This document shows positions 7,087-14,287 of a stretch of DNA of 16,205 nt, in pieces; position 1 is the first letter of the stretch; the number at the start of each line of letters is the position of its first letter. Source of the DNA: Bacteroidales bacterium. Its GTDB lineage: Bacteria; Bacteroidota; Bacteroidia; Bacteroidales; UBA12077. Below the pieces are notes generated by a model. The model did no database searches and was not told the origin of the DNA. It saw nothing but the letters and a program-made list of their open reading frames with translations. The position numbers and the translations under genes were made by a program. Location: NCBI GenBank assembly GCA_030156305.1, contig JASGMZ010000038.1, positions 1 through 16,205 on the forward strand, given 5' to 3'.

Positions 7087-9906
7087 ATGGCATTAAAAAT
7101 AAACATAAGCATACTATTGAGTTTTATATTTATTTGTCATGCCTCGTTTTCACAGATAAATCAACCTGGTTTGCCTCACAATATTTATCATCCCAAAAAC
7201 AGTATTCCCTCCATTATTTTACCTCCTGTTGAAACAGAAAAATTATTAGAAGAAGATTTTATTTTCGAAGAATCGGGATTAAAACCCTTTCGATTTGCAC
7301 AAATGATTGTAACGGATATTTCTCCCGAAACTTGTGGAACATGGGACACGTTAGATAATGGTGATAAATTATGGCAATTAAAAATTAGTTCGCCCGGAGC
7401 TTTTTCTTTAAGTGTTGTTTTTGATTATTTTAAAGTTCCTCAAGGGGCAAAACTTTTTATTTATAATCTTAAAAACCAACATATTTTAGGAGCCTTTACG
7501 GCACAAAATAACAAAAAAAGCAAAACTTTAGCTATTGCTCCGGTAAAAGGAGATGAAATAATTATTGAATATTTTGAACCCAGGGATGTTAATTTTACTG
7601 GCGAATTACATATTTCATCTGTCGGGCATGATTACAAAAACATATTTAACCTGTTTAACGATAATGAAAAAAATTTTGGTGCCTCAGGTAGTTGTAATGT
7701 AAATATCAATTGCCCGCAGGGTGATAATTGGCAAACCATAAAAAAATCTGTATGCAAAATTACATTTAATGGCTTCCTTTGCTCTGGAGCGTTGCTTAAC
7801 AATACCCGAAATGATGGAACTCCTTATTTACTAACGGCTAAACATTGTATTGATAATGCTTATGATGCTGAGAACGCAATTTTTTATTTTAACTATGAAA
7901 GTCCCAACTGTGATAACATTAATGGAGATAACACTCAAGCGCTTTCAGGTTCAACGATTAAAGCCACGCCCCTCGATAAAACCCTGGATTTTACTCTACT
8001 TGAATTATCAGAAATGCCACCTCCCGAATATTCGCCCTATTATGCCGGTTGGAGCAGAGATTTTGCTGATCCCTCAACGGTTACATCCATTCATCACCCA
8101 AGTGGTGATATAAAAAAAATAACTATTGCGAATAACGGAGCTACCACTGGAAACTTTGGAGGTGTATATACTCCAAATAGCCATTGGTGGATTGAAGCCT
8201 GGGATATAGGAACAACAGAAGGAGGATCGTCGGGCAGCCCATTGTTTGATCAAAATCAACGAATTATTGGAGATTTAACAGGCGGGGAGGCTAGCTGTAA
8301 TTATAATTTTAACGACTACTACCAACAGTTCCACCGATCATGGCAGGATTATCCTGATCCCGGGCAACAATTAAAAACCTGGCTGGATCCGGATAGTACA
8401 GGAATTTTATTTACTGACGGATATCTACCTTATGATACTATCCCATCGCATCTTAAAGCATGGGTTGAAGATACACTTGTTAATCTGAAATGGAACGAGA
8501 TTGTTAACCATGAAAACCTTAATACCTTTTATATTTATCGAAATAATGTAAAAATTGATTCAACAACTAACATATCCTATACCGACTCTACTACTTTTAT
8601 TGATTCAACATATCAGTATCAGGTAACGGCAAAATTTTGGCCCCCTGATAATAACGAATCAGCTGCTTCTAATAAAGCATATATTAAAAGAGTGGATACA
8701 CTCACTCCTTTTTATGAAACCTTTGAGGATTCTGCTAATGTTTTTAATCGTTGGTACGAAGAGAGAACAAATGATACCGTTGGTTGGCTTATTCAAACCG
8801 GAGGTGAAACAGAAGTTTTAGATACTGCTTTTGAGGGTGATTTTAATGCCTATTTTCAAAATAACAATTCAGAATCATCCAGGTTAGTTTCTCCAATATT
8901 AAACTTATCTAATGGAGAACATTATTTACTTAATTTTTATCTTCATAATCCATCTAATCATGATGAAGTACACCAGTTAGATATTTTATATAAAGAAACG
9001 GATTCATTAAATTGGAAGATTATCCGTAGCTATAATACTGATATTTCTGCATGGCAGAAAAAACAAGTTCCTTTACCCAACTTATCGAGCAACTATCGCA
9101 TTGCTTTTAAAGCCATTGGATTAAACGGATACGGAATAAGCATTGATAGTATCTCTATTATAGAAGACTTTGATCATATTGACCCACAAATTATTATATT
9201 GTCGGACACTTTATGTTTTAATGACAGCATTCTTATTGCAACAGACTTAGATAAGTTTTACGATTTACAATGGGATTTTGGTAAGGATGCTGTTCCTCAG
9301 CAAAATACAGGCCCAGGGCCACATTGGGTAAAATATAACACAATTGGGGTTAAAGAAATCTCATTAATGGTGAATAATACTTATGATAAAATCCAAAGAA
9401 TATCAGTATATAATATTCCTGAAAAACCTTTGTTTACGGTGGAAGAAAATACGTTAACATCGAGTTCAGCAATCAACAATCAATGGTATCTCAATAATGT
9501 ACCCATACCGGGCGCAACCCAAAAAACGTATACCATAGAAACCAATGGAGAGTACGCAGTAGCGGTTACAAATTTTGCAGGCTGTACTGTATTTTCTGAT
9601 CAACAATATCTTGTTGTCACCAGTAATACCGATCATTTAAAAGAAATCATCCAGGAGCAAACAGAAATAAAAATTTATCCAAATCCTAACGAGGGAGAAT
9701 TTACTATTGAGATAGTTTCCGATAAAACCCAATTAAAAAAGTACTTTTATAAGGTTTTAGATGTTACAGGCAGTTTAATAGACGAAGGGGCTTTACAAAG
9801 TAACCTAACCCAAATAAACCTAAAAAACAATCATGCTGGAATCTACTTTTTACAAATCATTTCAGCGGAACAAAGTAAAACGTATAAAATTCTTATAAAA
9901 AGATAG
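7087..9906 (+). CDS. Secreted lysyl-endopeptidase-like serine protease with T9SS type A sorting domain
   Basis: This 939-residue protein should be secreted through the type IX system and cut proteins, probably after lysine. Residues 1-23 are a signal peptide ending FSQ; 24 to about 197 look like a propeptide. The protease domain (about 198-446) follows the S1-family Achromobacter lysyl endopeptidase closely: it opens GASGSCNVNINCP and closes WLDPDSTGILF. The triad is His253 (LTAKHC), Asp301 (DFTLLEL) and Ser382 (EGGSSGSP). Cysteines 203/404, 209/275 and 232/254 match the three known disulfides. Asp410 aligns with the lysine-binding pocket Asp225. Downstream come an FN3-like module (about 455-535), a MAM/jelly-roll-like module (540-692), a PKD-like module (700-775), an Ig-like module (780-846) and a type A sorting domain (862-939) with IKIYPNPNEGEF and a final KTYKILIKR. 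It neighbours ruvA-sprA, whose product is its predicted exporter. Lysine specificity is an inference. Confidence 0.93.
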   Translation: MALKINISILLSFIFICHASFSQINQPGLPHNIYHPKNSIPSIILPPVETEKLLEEDFIFEESGLKPFRFAQMIVTDISPETCGTWDTLDNGDKLWQLKISSPGAFSLSVVFDYFKVPQGAKLFIYNLKNQHILGAFTAQNNKKSKTLAIAPVKGDEIIIEYFEPRDVNFTGELHISSVGHDYKNIFNLFNDNEKNFGASGSCNVNINCPQGDNWQTIKKSVCKITFNGFLCSGALLNNTRNDGTPYLLTAKHCIDNAYDAENAIFYFNYESPNCDNINGDNTQALSGSTIKATPLDKTLDFTLLELSEMPPPEYSPYYAGWSRDFADPSTVTSIHHPSGDIKKITIANNGATTGNFGGVYTPNSHWWIEAWDIGTTEGGSSGSPLFDQNQRIIGDLTGGEASCNYNFNDYYQQFHRSWQDYPDPGQQLKTWLDPDSTGILFTDGYLPYDTIPSHLKAWVEDTLVNLKWNEIVNHENLNTFYIYRNNVKIDSTTNISYTDSTTFIDSTYQYQVTAKFWPPDNNESAASNKAYIKRVDTLTPFYETFEDSANVFNRWYEERTNDTVGWLIQTGGETEVLDTAFEGDFNAYFQNNNSESSRLVSPILNLSNGEHYLLNFYLHNPSNHDEVHQLDILYKETDSLNWKIIRSYNTDISAWQKKQVPLPNLSSNYRIAFKAIGLNGYGISIDSISIIEDFDHIDPQIIILSDTLCFNDSILIATDLDKFYDLQWDFGKDAVPQQNTGPGPHWVKYNTIGVKEISLMVNNTYDKIQRISVYNIPEKPLFTVEENTLTSSSAINNQWYLNNVPIPGATQKTYTIETNGEYAVAVTNFAGCTVFSDQQYLVVTSNTDHLKEIIQEQTEIKIYPNPNEGEFTIEIVSDKTQLKKYFYKVLDVTGSLIDEGALQSNLTQINLKNNHAGIYFLQIISAEQSKTYKILIKR

Positions 9907-9930
9907 AGCTGTTTTCTGGCAGCTCTATCT
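9901..9930. terminator. Perfect hairpin between convergent genes; terminator of the malic enzyme gene
   Basis: AGATAGAGCTG (9901-9911) and CAGCTCTATCT (9920-9930) are perfect inverted repeats of 11 bp around an 8-nt loop. On the minus strand the stem is followed by a five-U run, making a standard intrinsic terminator 21 bases past the malic enzyme stop. On the plus strand the U-tract is weak. The left arm contains the protease's last Arg codon and its TAG stop (9904-9906), so on that transcript the hairpin would sit on the stop codon. Confidence 0.85.
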
Positions 9931-9951
9931 TCAATGGTGTTATAAGTTAAA

Positions 9952-11406
9952 TTACTTAACCTGATCAACAGCAAATTTCAAAGCTTCTTCAAGCAATTTT
10001 ACATCAGGTTGCTGAATAAAATTATGCTGCATCATCATATCAATGGTATCCCGGGTTTGTTTAATGTCATCCATTGTTTTTTTAAATACATTATCCCGGG
10101 TTAGTTCAGTACGAGCCACGCCATTATTAATGGCTTCCATAGCTACATCTGCTGCTTCATGGGCAAACATTTCGGTTTCATCCATTTTAGGCATGATATA
10201 ATCAGGATGAATACCATTTTTCTCGGCATAATTAGCCATAGAATAGGCTGCTTTTACAGCCATTTGGTCGGTAATTTTACGTGCACGAACTAAGAGAGCC
10301 CCTTTTAAAATTCCCGGGAAACCTAAAGAATTATTTACCTGATTGGGAAAGTCTCCACGTCCGGTGGCAACAATATAAGCACCAGCTTCTTTGGCGGCAT
10401 ACGGATAAATCTCAGGAACTGGGTTTGCACAGGCAAAAACGATGGGTTTTGTTCCCATGCCTTTTATCCATTGAGGTTTTATAACATCTGGCCCTGGTTT
10501 GCTTACAGATATTAATACATCAGCTCCCTTGAGAGCTTCTTCAACATCATTTATTTTTTTAGGGTTGGTCTTTTGGCAAAGATCCCATTTACGATAAAAG
10601 CGAGGATCTTTTTCTATATCGCTACGATCTTTATGTAATCCTCCTTTAGAATCAAATAAAATCATTTTTTCAGGATCTGCTCCTGCTTGCAAAACTAACC
10701 GTGCAATGGTTGCATTAGCTGCTCCTGCTCCGTGAAAAACAATTTTGATATCCTGTATTTCCTTATCAACAATCCGTAATGCATTAATTAATCCGGCAAC
10801 AGTAACTGAACCGGTACCCTGGGCATCATCATGCCAAACAGGGATATCACACTCTTCGCGTAAAGTATCCAACACTTTATAACAATTGGGTTGAGAAATA
10901 TCTTCTAAGTTAACTGCTCCAAAACTAGGCTGTAGCATTTTTACAAAGTCAATAATTTTATCCGGATCATGTTCTCCTTTATCATTATAACTATCAACAC
11001 AAAGGGCAACAGCATCAATTCCGGCTAAATATTTCATTAAATAAGCTTTTCCTTCCATCACTCCTAAACCTCCTGGAGGAGTACAATCGCCATCTCCCAA
11101 AACCCTGGTTGAGTCTGAGACTACAGCTACCATATTTCCTCTGTTGGATAATTCAAATGATGCATTGTTATCATCACGGATCGTTGTGGAGATTTTTGAA
11201 ACCCCCGGGGTATAATACACATTAAACCAGTTAAACCCATAAATTCCGGCTTTTGGAAGAGTTTGTATTTTCCCTCCATAGAATTTATGGCTTAATAGTG
11301 CCAATTGTTTTAAAAACAATGTTTTAGCCTTAGCTATTTGTTCCTCGGAAAAATCAGCAGGAAAAAGTTCTTCTATATTTTTCAGGGACAGATCAATTTT
11401 AGACAT
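9952..11406 (-). CDS. Malic enzyme, short form (malate to pyruvate, oxidative decarboxylation)
   Basis: This cytoplasmic enzyme converts L-malate to pyruvate and CO2 with reduction of NAD(P). At 484 residues it has the catalytic and nucleotide-binding domains only, without the C-terminal phosphotransacetylase-like domain of the long MaeB type; the downstream terminator shows it is not truncated. Visible motifs: YTPGVS with catalytic Tyr65, EGKAYLMK with catalytic Lys120, metal ligands Glu168/Asp169 (NLEDI) and Asp194 (WHDDAQGTG), Rossmann loop HGAGAAN (225-231), CANPVPEI (326-333) and NNSLGFPG (358-365). The dinucleotide loop has Asn where many family members have Gly (GAGAAG). Cofactor preference (NAD or NADP) cannot be read safely from the sequence. 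It appears to be a single-gene unit with its own promoter and terminator. The ATG at 11406 is supported by a GGAGG four bases upstream. Confidence 0.93.
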   Translation of the reverse strand: MSKIDLSLKNIEELFPADFSEEQIAKAKTLFLKQLALLSHKFYGGKIQTLPKAGIYGFNWFNVYYTPGVSKISTTIRDDNNASFELSNRGNMVAVVSDSTRVLGDGDCTPPGGLGVMEGKAYLMKYLAGIDAVALCVDSYNDKGEHDPDKIIDFVKMLQPSFGAVNLEDISQPNCYKVLDTLREECDIPVWHDDAQGTGSVTVAGLINALRIVDKEIQDIKIVFHGAGAANATIARLVLQAGADPEKMILFDSKGGLHKDRSDIEKDPRFYRKWDLCQKTNPKKINDVEEALKGADVLISVSKPGPDVIKPQWIKGMGTKPIVFACANPVPEIYPYAAKEAGAYIVATGRGDFPNQVNNSLGFPGILKGALLVRARKITDQMAVKAAYSMANYAEKNGIHPDYIMPKMDETEMFAHEAADVAMEAINNGVARTELTRDNVFKKTMDDIKQTRDTIDMMMQHNFIQQPDVKLLEEALKFAVDQVK

Positions 11407-11410
11407 GGTA

Positions 11411-11415
11411 CCTCC
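11411..11415 (-). promoter_or_regulatory. Strong Shine-Dalgarno of the malic enzyme gene
   Basis: The minus strand reads GGAGG-TACC-ATG, a full-strength anti-16S match at close spacing. The other genes in this window have AT-rich upstream regions without such a site, which is the usual state in Bacteroidota, so this one stands out and fixes the start codon. Confidence 0.75.
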
Positions 11416-11503
11416 GTATTTAGTTTATAATTTATGGCTTAAACAATAATCAAAAATTATCTTCAAAAAAACAAAGTTTTTTAGGATAATTTAGGCATTA
11501 AAT

Positions 11504-11536
11504 CAAAAGTAATAAATTATCTGCCTCATAAACAAA
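11504..11536 (-). promoter_or_regulatory. Promoter of the malic enzyme gene
   Basis: On the minus strand TTTG (11536-11533), 21 nt, then TACTTTTG (11511-11504) give both Bacteroidota promoter elements at acceptable spacing. This is the best full promoter match in the window. Transcription would begin near 11497, leaving a leader of about 90 nt. Just inside that leader is a small A/U-only hairpin (arms 11466-11472 and 11476-11482), too weak to call a terminator. I recognise no known riboswitch in the leader. Confidence 0.65.
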
Positions 11537-11581
11537 AGGATATTAAATTGCAAACTTTAAAATATGTGTTATAAAACATCA

Positions 11582-11612
11582 ATAGAAGTTGGTATAAAAA
11601 GATAACCTCTAT
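11582..11612 (-). terminator. Possible terminator after pdxA
   Basis: On the minus strand ATAGAGGTT (11612-11604) and AACTTCTAT (11590-11582) can form a 9-bp stem with one G-U pair around a 13-nt loop, starting 17 bases past the pdxA stop. The following U-tract is poor (GATGTTTTAT), so termination strength is uncertain. The G-U pair works only in minus-strand RNA, which fits its position. Confidence 0.45.
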
Positions 11613-11629
11613 AAACTTTAATAAATCAT

Positions 11630-12691
11630 CTATTCAGGATCCATATCTGATATTTCATAATGTTTCAAAGGATCTTTTGTAATTTCCATGTATTCTTTTC
11701 TATTTCTATAGATATCGCAAGCGAGATAAATAGCTTTTCTAAAAGAATCGGCAGAAGCTTTCCCCTGCCCTGCAATTTCGTAAGCTGTCCCATGTCCTGG
11801 AGAGGTTCGTATGAAATCTAACCCGGCGGTAAAATTTACTCCCGAATCAAATGCCAGTGCTTTAAAAGGAGCTAATCCCTGATCATGGTACATAGCCAAA
11901 ATTGCATCGAATTTAGTAAAATTGTTGCTTCCAAAAAAACCATCGGCAGGGTAAGGCCCTAGCGCAAAAATATTTTCCTCTTTCGCTTTTTCTATGGCAG
12001 GGATAATTATATCATTTTCCTCAGTTCCTATTAATCCATTATCTCCGGCATGTGGATTTAACCCAAATACAGCAATCTTAGGTTTTCTAACTTTAAAATC
12101 CTGAATAAGAGTATGATTCATTATTCTAAGCTTATTCAAGATATTTTCTACATTCATTGCTTGCGGAACTTCGCTAATCGGAATATGTCCGGTAACCACA
12201 CCAATTTTTAGGTTTTCACTTACCATAAGCATAAGCGACTCTTCAGCATTACTCTCCCTGGTCAAATATTCGGTATGTCCTGGAAATTGGAACTGTTCCG
12301 ATTGGATATTGTCTTTATTTATGGGTGCTGTTACCAATACATCAATTTTCTTTTCTTTTAAACTTTTTACCGCTTGTTCAAGAGAAATAAATGAGGCTTC
12401 ACCAGCAATCGGAGTAGATTTACCTAACTCAACGCGCACATTATCATCAAGACAATTAATCATATTGGCACGTTTTATATTTGCCTCATCGGCGGATTTT
12501 ATATTGTTGAAACTAAAATTAGTAATATTTAAAGCTTTACGATGATAGGCAGCTACTTTTGCTGATCCGAAAACTACAGGAACACAAAAGTCAAGTATCC
12601 TATTATCCTTTAATGATTTTATAATCACTTCGTAACTAATGCCATTAATATCTCCATGCGATATACCAACAACGATTTTATCCTGAATCAT
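11630..12691 (-). CDS. pdxA: 4-hydroxythreonine-4-phosphate dehydrogenase PdxA
   Basis: PdxA oxidises 4-phosphohydroxy-L-threonine with NAD; the product decarboxylates and PdxJ then condenses it with deoxyxylulose 5-phosphate to pyridoxine phosphate (the DXP-dependent vitamin B6 route). The 353-residue protein has the family's main marks. The three metal-binding histidines are His169 (VTGHIP), His214 (LNPHAGDNG) and His269 (AMYHDQGLAPFK), each exactly three residues beyond E. coli His166, His211 and His266. Substrate-binding His139-Thr140 lies in FPGHTEYL, and RTSPGHGTAYEIAG (295-308) is the conserved C-terminal loop. The N-terminal motif is SHGDINGISYEV rather than the GDPAGIGPE of proteobacteria. 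It lies 60 bp downstream of the aminopeptidase gene on the same strand and may share its transcript, though a possible own promoter box lies in the gap. pdxJ is not in the window. Confidence 0.95.
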   Translation of the reverse strand: MIQDKIVVGISHGDINGISYEVIIKSLKDNRILDFCVPVVFGSAKVAAYHRKALNITNFSFNNIKSADEANIKRANMINCLDDNVRVELGKSTPIAGEASFISLEQAVKSLKEKKIDVLVTAPINKDNIQSEQFQFPGHTEYLTRESNAEESLMLMVSENLKIGVVTGHIPISEVPQAMNVENILNKLRIMNHTLIQDFKVRKPKIAVFGLNPHAGDNGLIGTEENDIIIPAIEKAKEENIFALGPYPADGFFGSNNFTKFDAILAMYHDQGLAPFKALAFDSGVNFTAGLDFIRTSPGHGTAYEIAGQGKASADSFRKAIYLACDIYRNRKEYMEITKDPLKHYEISDMDPE

Positions 12692-12700
12692 ATATTTTTT

Positions 12701-12736
12701 TTTAAGAATTTTCTATTTTAAGCAAATTTAAGAATT
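12701..12736. repeat. Short direct repeat upstream of pdxA
   Basis: TTTAAGAATT is present at 12701-12710 and 12727-12736, 26 bp apart start to start, within the 60-bp gap between the aminopeptidase stop and the pdxA start. The second copy overlaps the possible -7 box. A regulator site is conceivable but there is nothing else to support it. Confidence 0.4.
12723..12730 (-). promoter_or_regulatory. Possible -7 box for pdxA
   Basis: The minus strand reads TAAATTTG, an exact TAnnTTTG match, with its T 39 nt upstream of the pdxA ATG. No TTTG is found at the -33 distance. The box is also one arm of an AT-only inverted repeat (AAATTTA 12724-12730, TAAATTT 12743-12749). It would let pdxA be transcribed apart from the aminopeptidase gene. 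Confidence 0.35.
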
Positions 12737-12751
12737 ATTCGCTAAATTTTA

Positions 12752-14182
12752 TCACTGGTTCTTAAAGAAGTCAAAAAACAAGCGAACACCAACCCCGGTA
12801 GCTCCAACACCTCTATAGTTGTCAGCTTTTGACAAAAAAGCAGGCCCGGCAATGTCAAGATGTATCCAGGGATAATCAACAAAGTGTTTTAAAAACATGG
12901 CAGCAGTAATGGCTCCGGCTTCTTTTCCACCAATATTTTTAATATCGGCAATATCTGATTCCAGCATTTTATCATATTCATTCCAAAGAGGAAGTTCTAC
13001 AATTCTTTCATAAACATTATTGCCCGAAACTTTTAATTGATTCAAATCCTCACGAACAGTTGACATAGCAACAATGCCCAGGTTGCCAACAGCCTGAGCT
13101 GCGGAACCGGTAAGTGTAGCAATATCGATCACTAATACCGGGTTATATTGTTTTGCAAAAATCAGCGCATCGGCTAACACCAAGCGTCCTTCGGCATCTG
13201 TATTTTTTACTTCAACAGTTACTCCATTCTTAAATTGTATAATATCATCAGGGACATATGCATTGCCATTGGTTCGGTTATCGGTAGCAGGAATAAGAGC
13301 TATCACATATACCGGCACCACTGCTTTTGCCAAAGCATATAAAGCTCCTGCAACACTTGCTGCACCGGCCATATCCGACTTCATCGTATCTAAATAATTG
13401 CCGGGTTTTAAATTCATTCCCCCGGTATCATATACTATACCTTTTCCAACTAAAACATATGGATTCTTATTGATTGCATTTTTAGGTTTCCAGGTTAATA
13501 CAGAAAAAGTAGGTGGATCCACACTTCCTTTATTTACCGTCAATAACCCGTTCATTTGTAAAGATTCTATTTTCTTCTTATTAAATATTTCCACCTCAAA
13601 CCCTGCTAATTGACCCATTTTCTCAAATTCATTGGCCAATTGTACAGCATTAAGGTTGGCAACCGGTTCATTTACCAAATCACGAGTGTAATACATCGCC
13701 TGTAATAAAATATTAAGCTGGGCGACTTGTTCATCGGTAATGGGAGAACTAAAAATTTTTATCTCTTTAAGTGGGTTTCTTTTCTCCGCTTTATTTGTCT
13801 GATATTTTAAAAACTGATAATGCCTTAATCCTAATCCTTCGATAAAAGCCAAGGTAAGCGCAACCTTTTCACTCAAATCTACAACCAATATTTCTTCGTG
13901 TTTATGCTCCCTTAAATCTTTATACAGATCTCCGGCTGCCCTCCTTAACTTTTCTTTTAGAGAAGCTATCTCTTTATCTGAATCAATAATATAGATATAT
14001 GACCATTTAAAATAGGAATTGATGTTAACCTGCTTTTTATCTTCGGCAATTTGTCTTTTTATATACTCAAATTCGGTAGGTGAAAAAGAATAGTCTGTTA
14101 ATTTTTCAACATTTGTGGTAAGGTATATTACCGGCAAATCAATTTGAAACGCTTCGGTTTTAGTGATTCTTATTTCCATCAT
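12752..14182 (-). CDS. Leucyl aminopeptidase, peptidase family M17
   Basis: This is a cytoplasmic two-metal aminopeptidase that removes N-terminal residues, typically leucine, from peptides; the family works as a hexamer in peptide turnover. The 476-residue protein has a divergent N-terminal domain (about 1-150) and a well conserved C-terminal catalytic domain. All seven metal or catalytic positions known from E. coli PepA are present with a constant offset of 23: Lys247, Asp252 and Lys259 (VGKGIVYDTGGMNLKP), Asp270 (MKSDMAGA), and Asp329, Glu331 and Arg333 (NTDAEGRL). The start is a double ATG (14182 and 14179); either is possible and they differ by one residue. It diverges from mqnC across 105 bp and is followed by pdxA 60 bp downstream. 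No signal peptide is seen. E. coli PepA also binds DNA as a regulator; nothing here shows that. Confidence 0.95.
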   Translation of the reverse strand: MMEIRITKTEAFQIDLPVIYLTTNVEKLTDYSFSPTEFEYIKRQIAEDKKQVNINSYFKWSYIYIIDSDKEIASLKEKLRRAAGDLYKDLREHKHEEILVVDLSEKVALTLAFIEGLGLRHYQFLKYQTNKAEKRNPLKEIKIFSSPITDEQVAQLNILLQAMYYTRDLVNEPVANLNAVQLANEFEKMGQLAGFEVEIFNKKKIESLQMNGLLTVNKGSVDPPTFSVLTWKPKNAINKNPYVLVGKGIVYDTGGMNLKPGNYLDTMKSDMAGAASVAGALYALAKAVVPVYVIALIPATDNRTNGNAYVPDDIIQFKNGVTVEVKNTDAEGRLVLADALIFAKQYNPVLVIDIATLTGSAAQAVGNLGIVAMSTVREDLNQLKVSGNNVYERIVELPLWNEYDKMLESDIADIKNIGGKEAGAITAAMFLKHFVDYPWIHLDIAGPAFLSKADNYRGVGATGVGVRLFFDFFKNQ

Positions 14183-14205
14183 TGAACAACATTAAGGATA
14201 ATTTG

Positions 14206-14213
14206 TAAAGTTA
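14206..14213 (-). promoter_or_regulatory. Possible -7 box for the aminopeptidase gene
   Basis: The minus strand reads TAACTTTA, one base off TAnnTTTG, with its T 31 nt upstream of the first ATG. No convincing -33 element is seen. It is a weak call in AT-rich DNA. Confidence 0.3.
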
Positions 14214-14260
14214 ATAAATTTGGTTCAGGTAATCATATTAATATCATTCACAGAATTGAT

Positions 14261-14268
14261 TATTTTTG
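14261..14268 (+). promoter_or_regulatory. -7 box of the mqnC promoter
   Basis: TATTTTTG is an exact match to TAnnTTTG and starts 27 nt upstream of the mqnC ATG at 14288. The -33 region has no clear TTTG. The predicted leader is about 13 nt and has no Shine-Dalgarno. Confidence 0.5.
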
Positions 14269-14287
14269 CATTTAAATAATTCATTAC

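Noticed and set aside
9952..11406. Malic enzyme as a truncated long-form MaeB lacking its phosphotransacetylase domain.
   Set aside because: The protein has a complete C-terminus of the short form and is followed 21 bases later by a strong intrinsic terminator, with no leftover domain downstream.
11413..11497. Riboswitch or attenuator in the malic enzyme leader.
   Set aside because: The only hairpin I find is an A/U-only 7-bp stem (11466-11482); no known riboswitch core sequences are visible.
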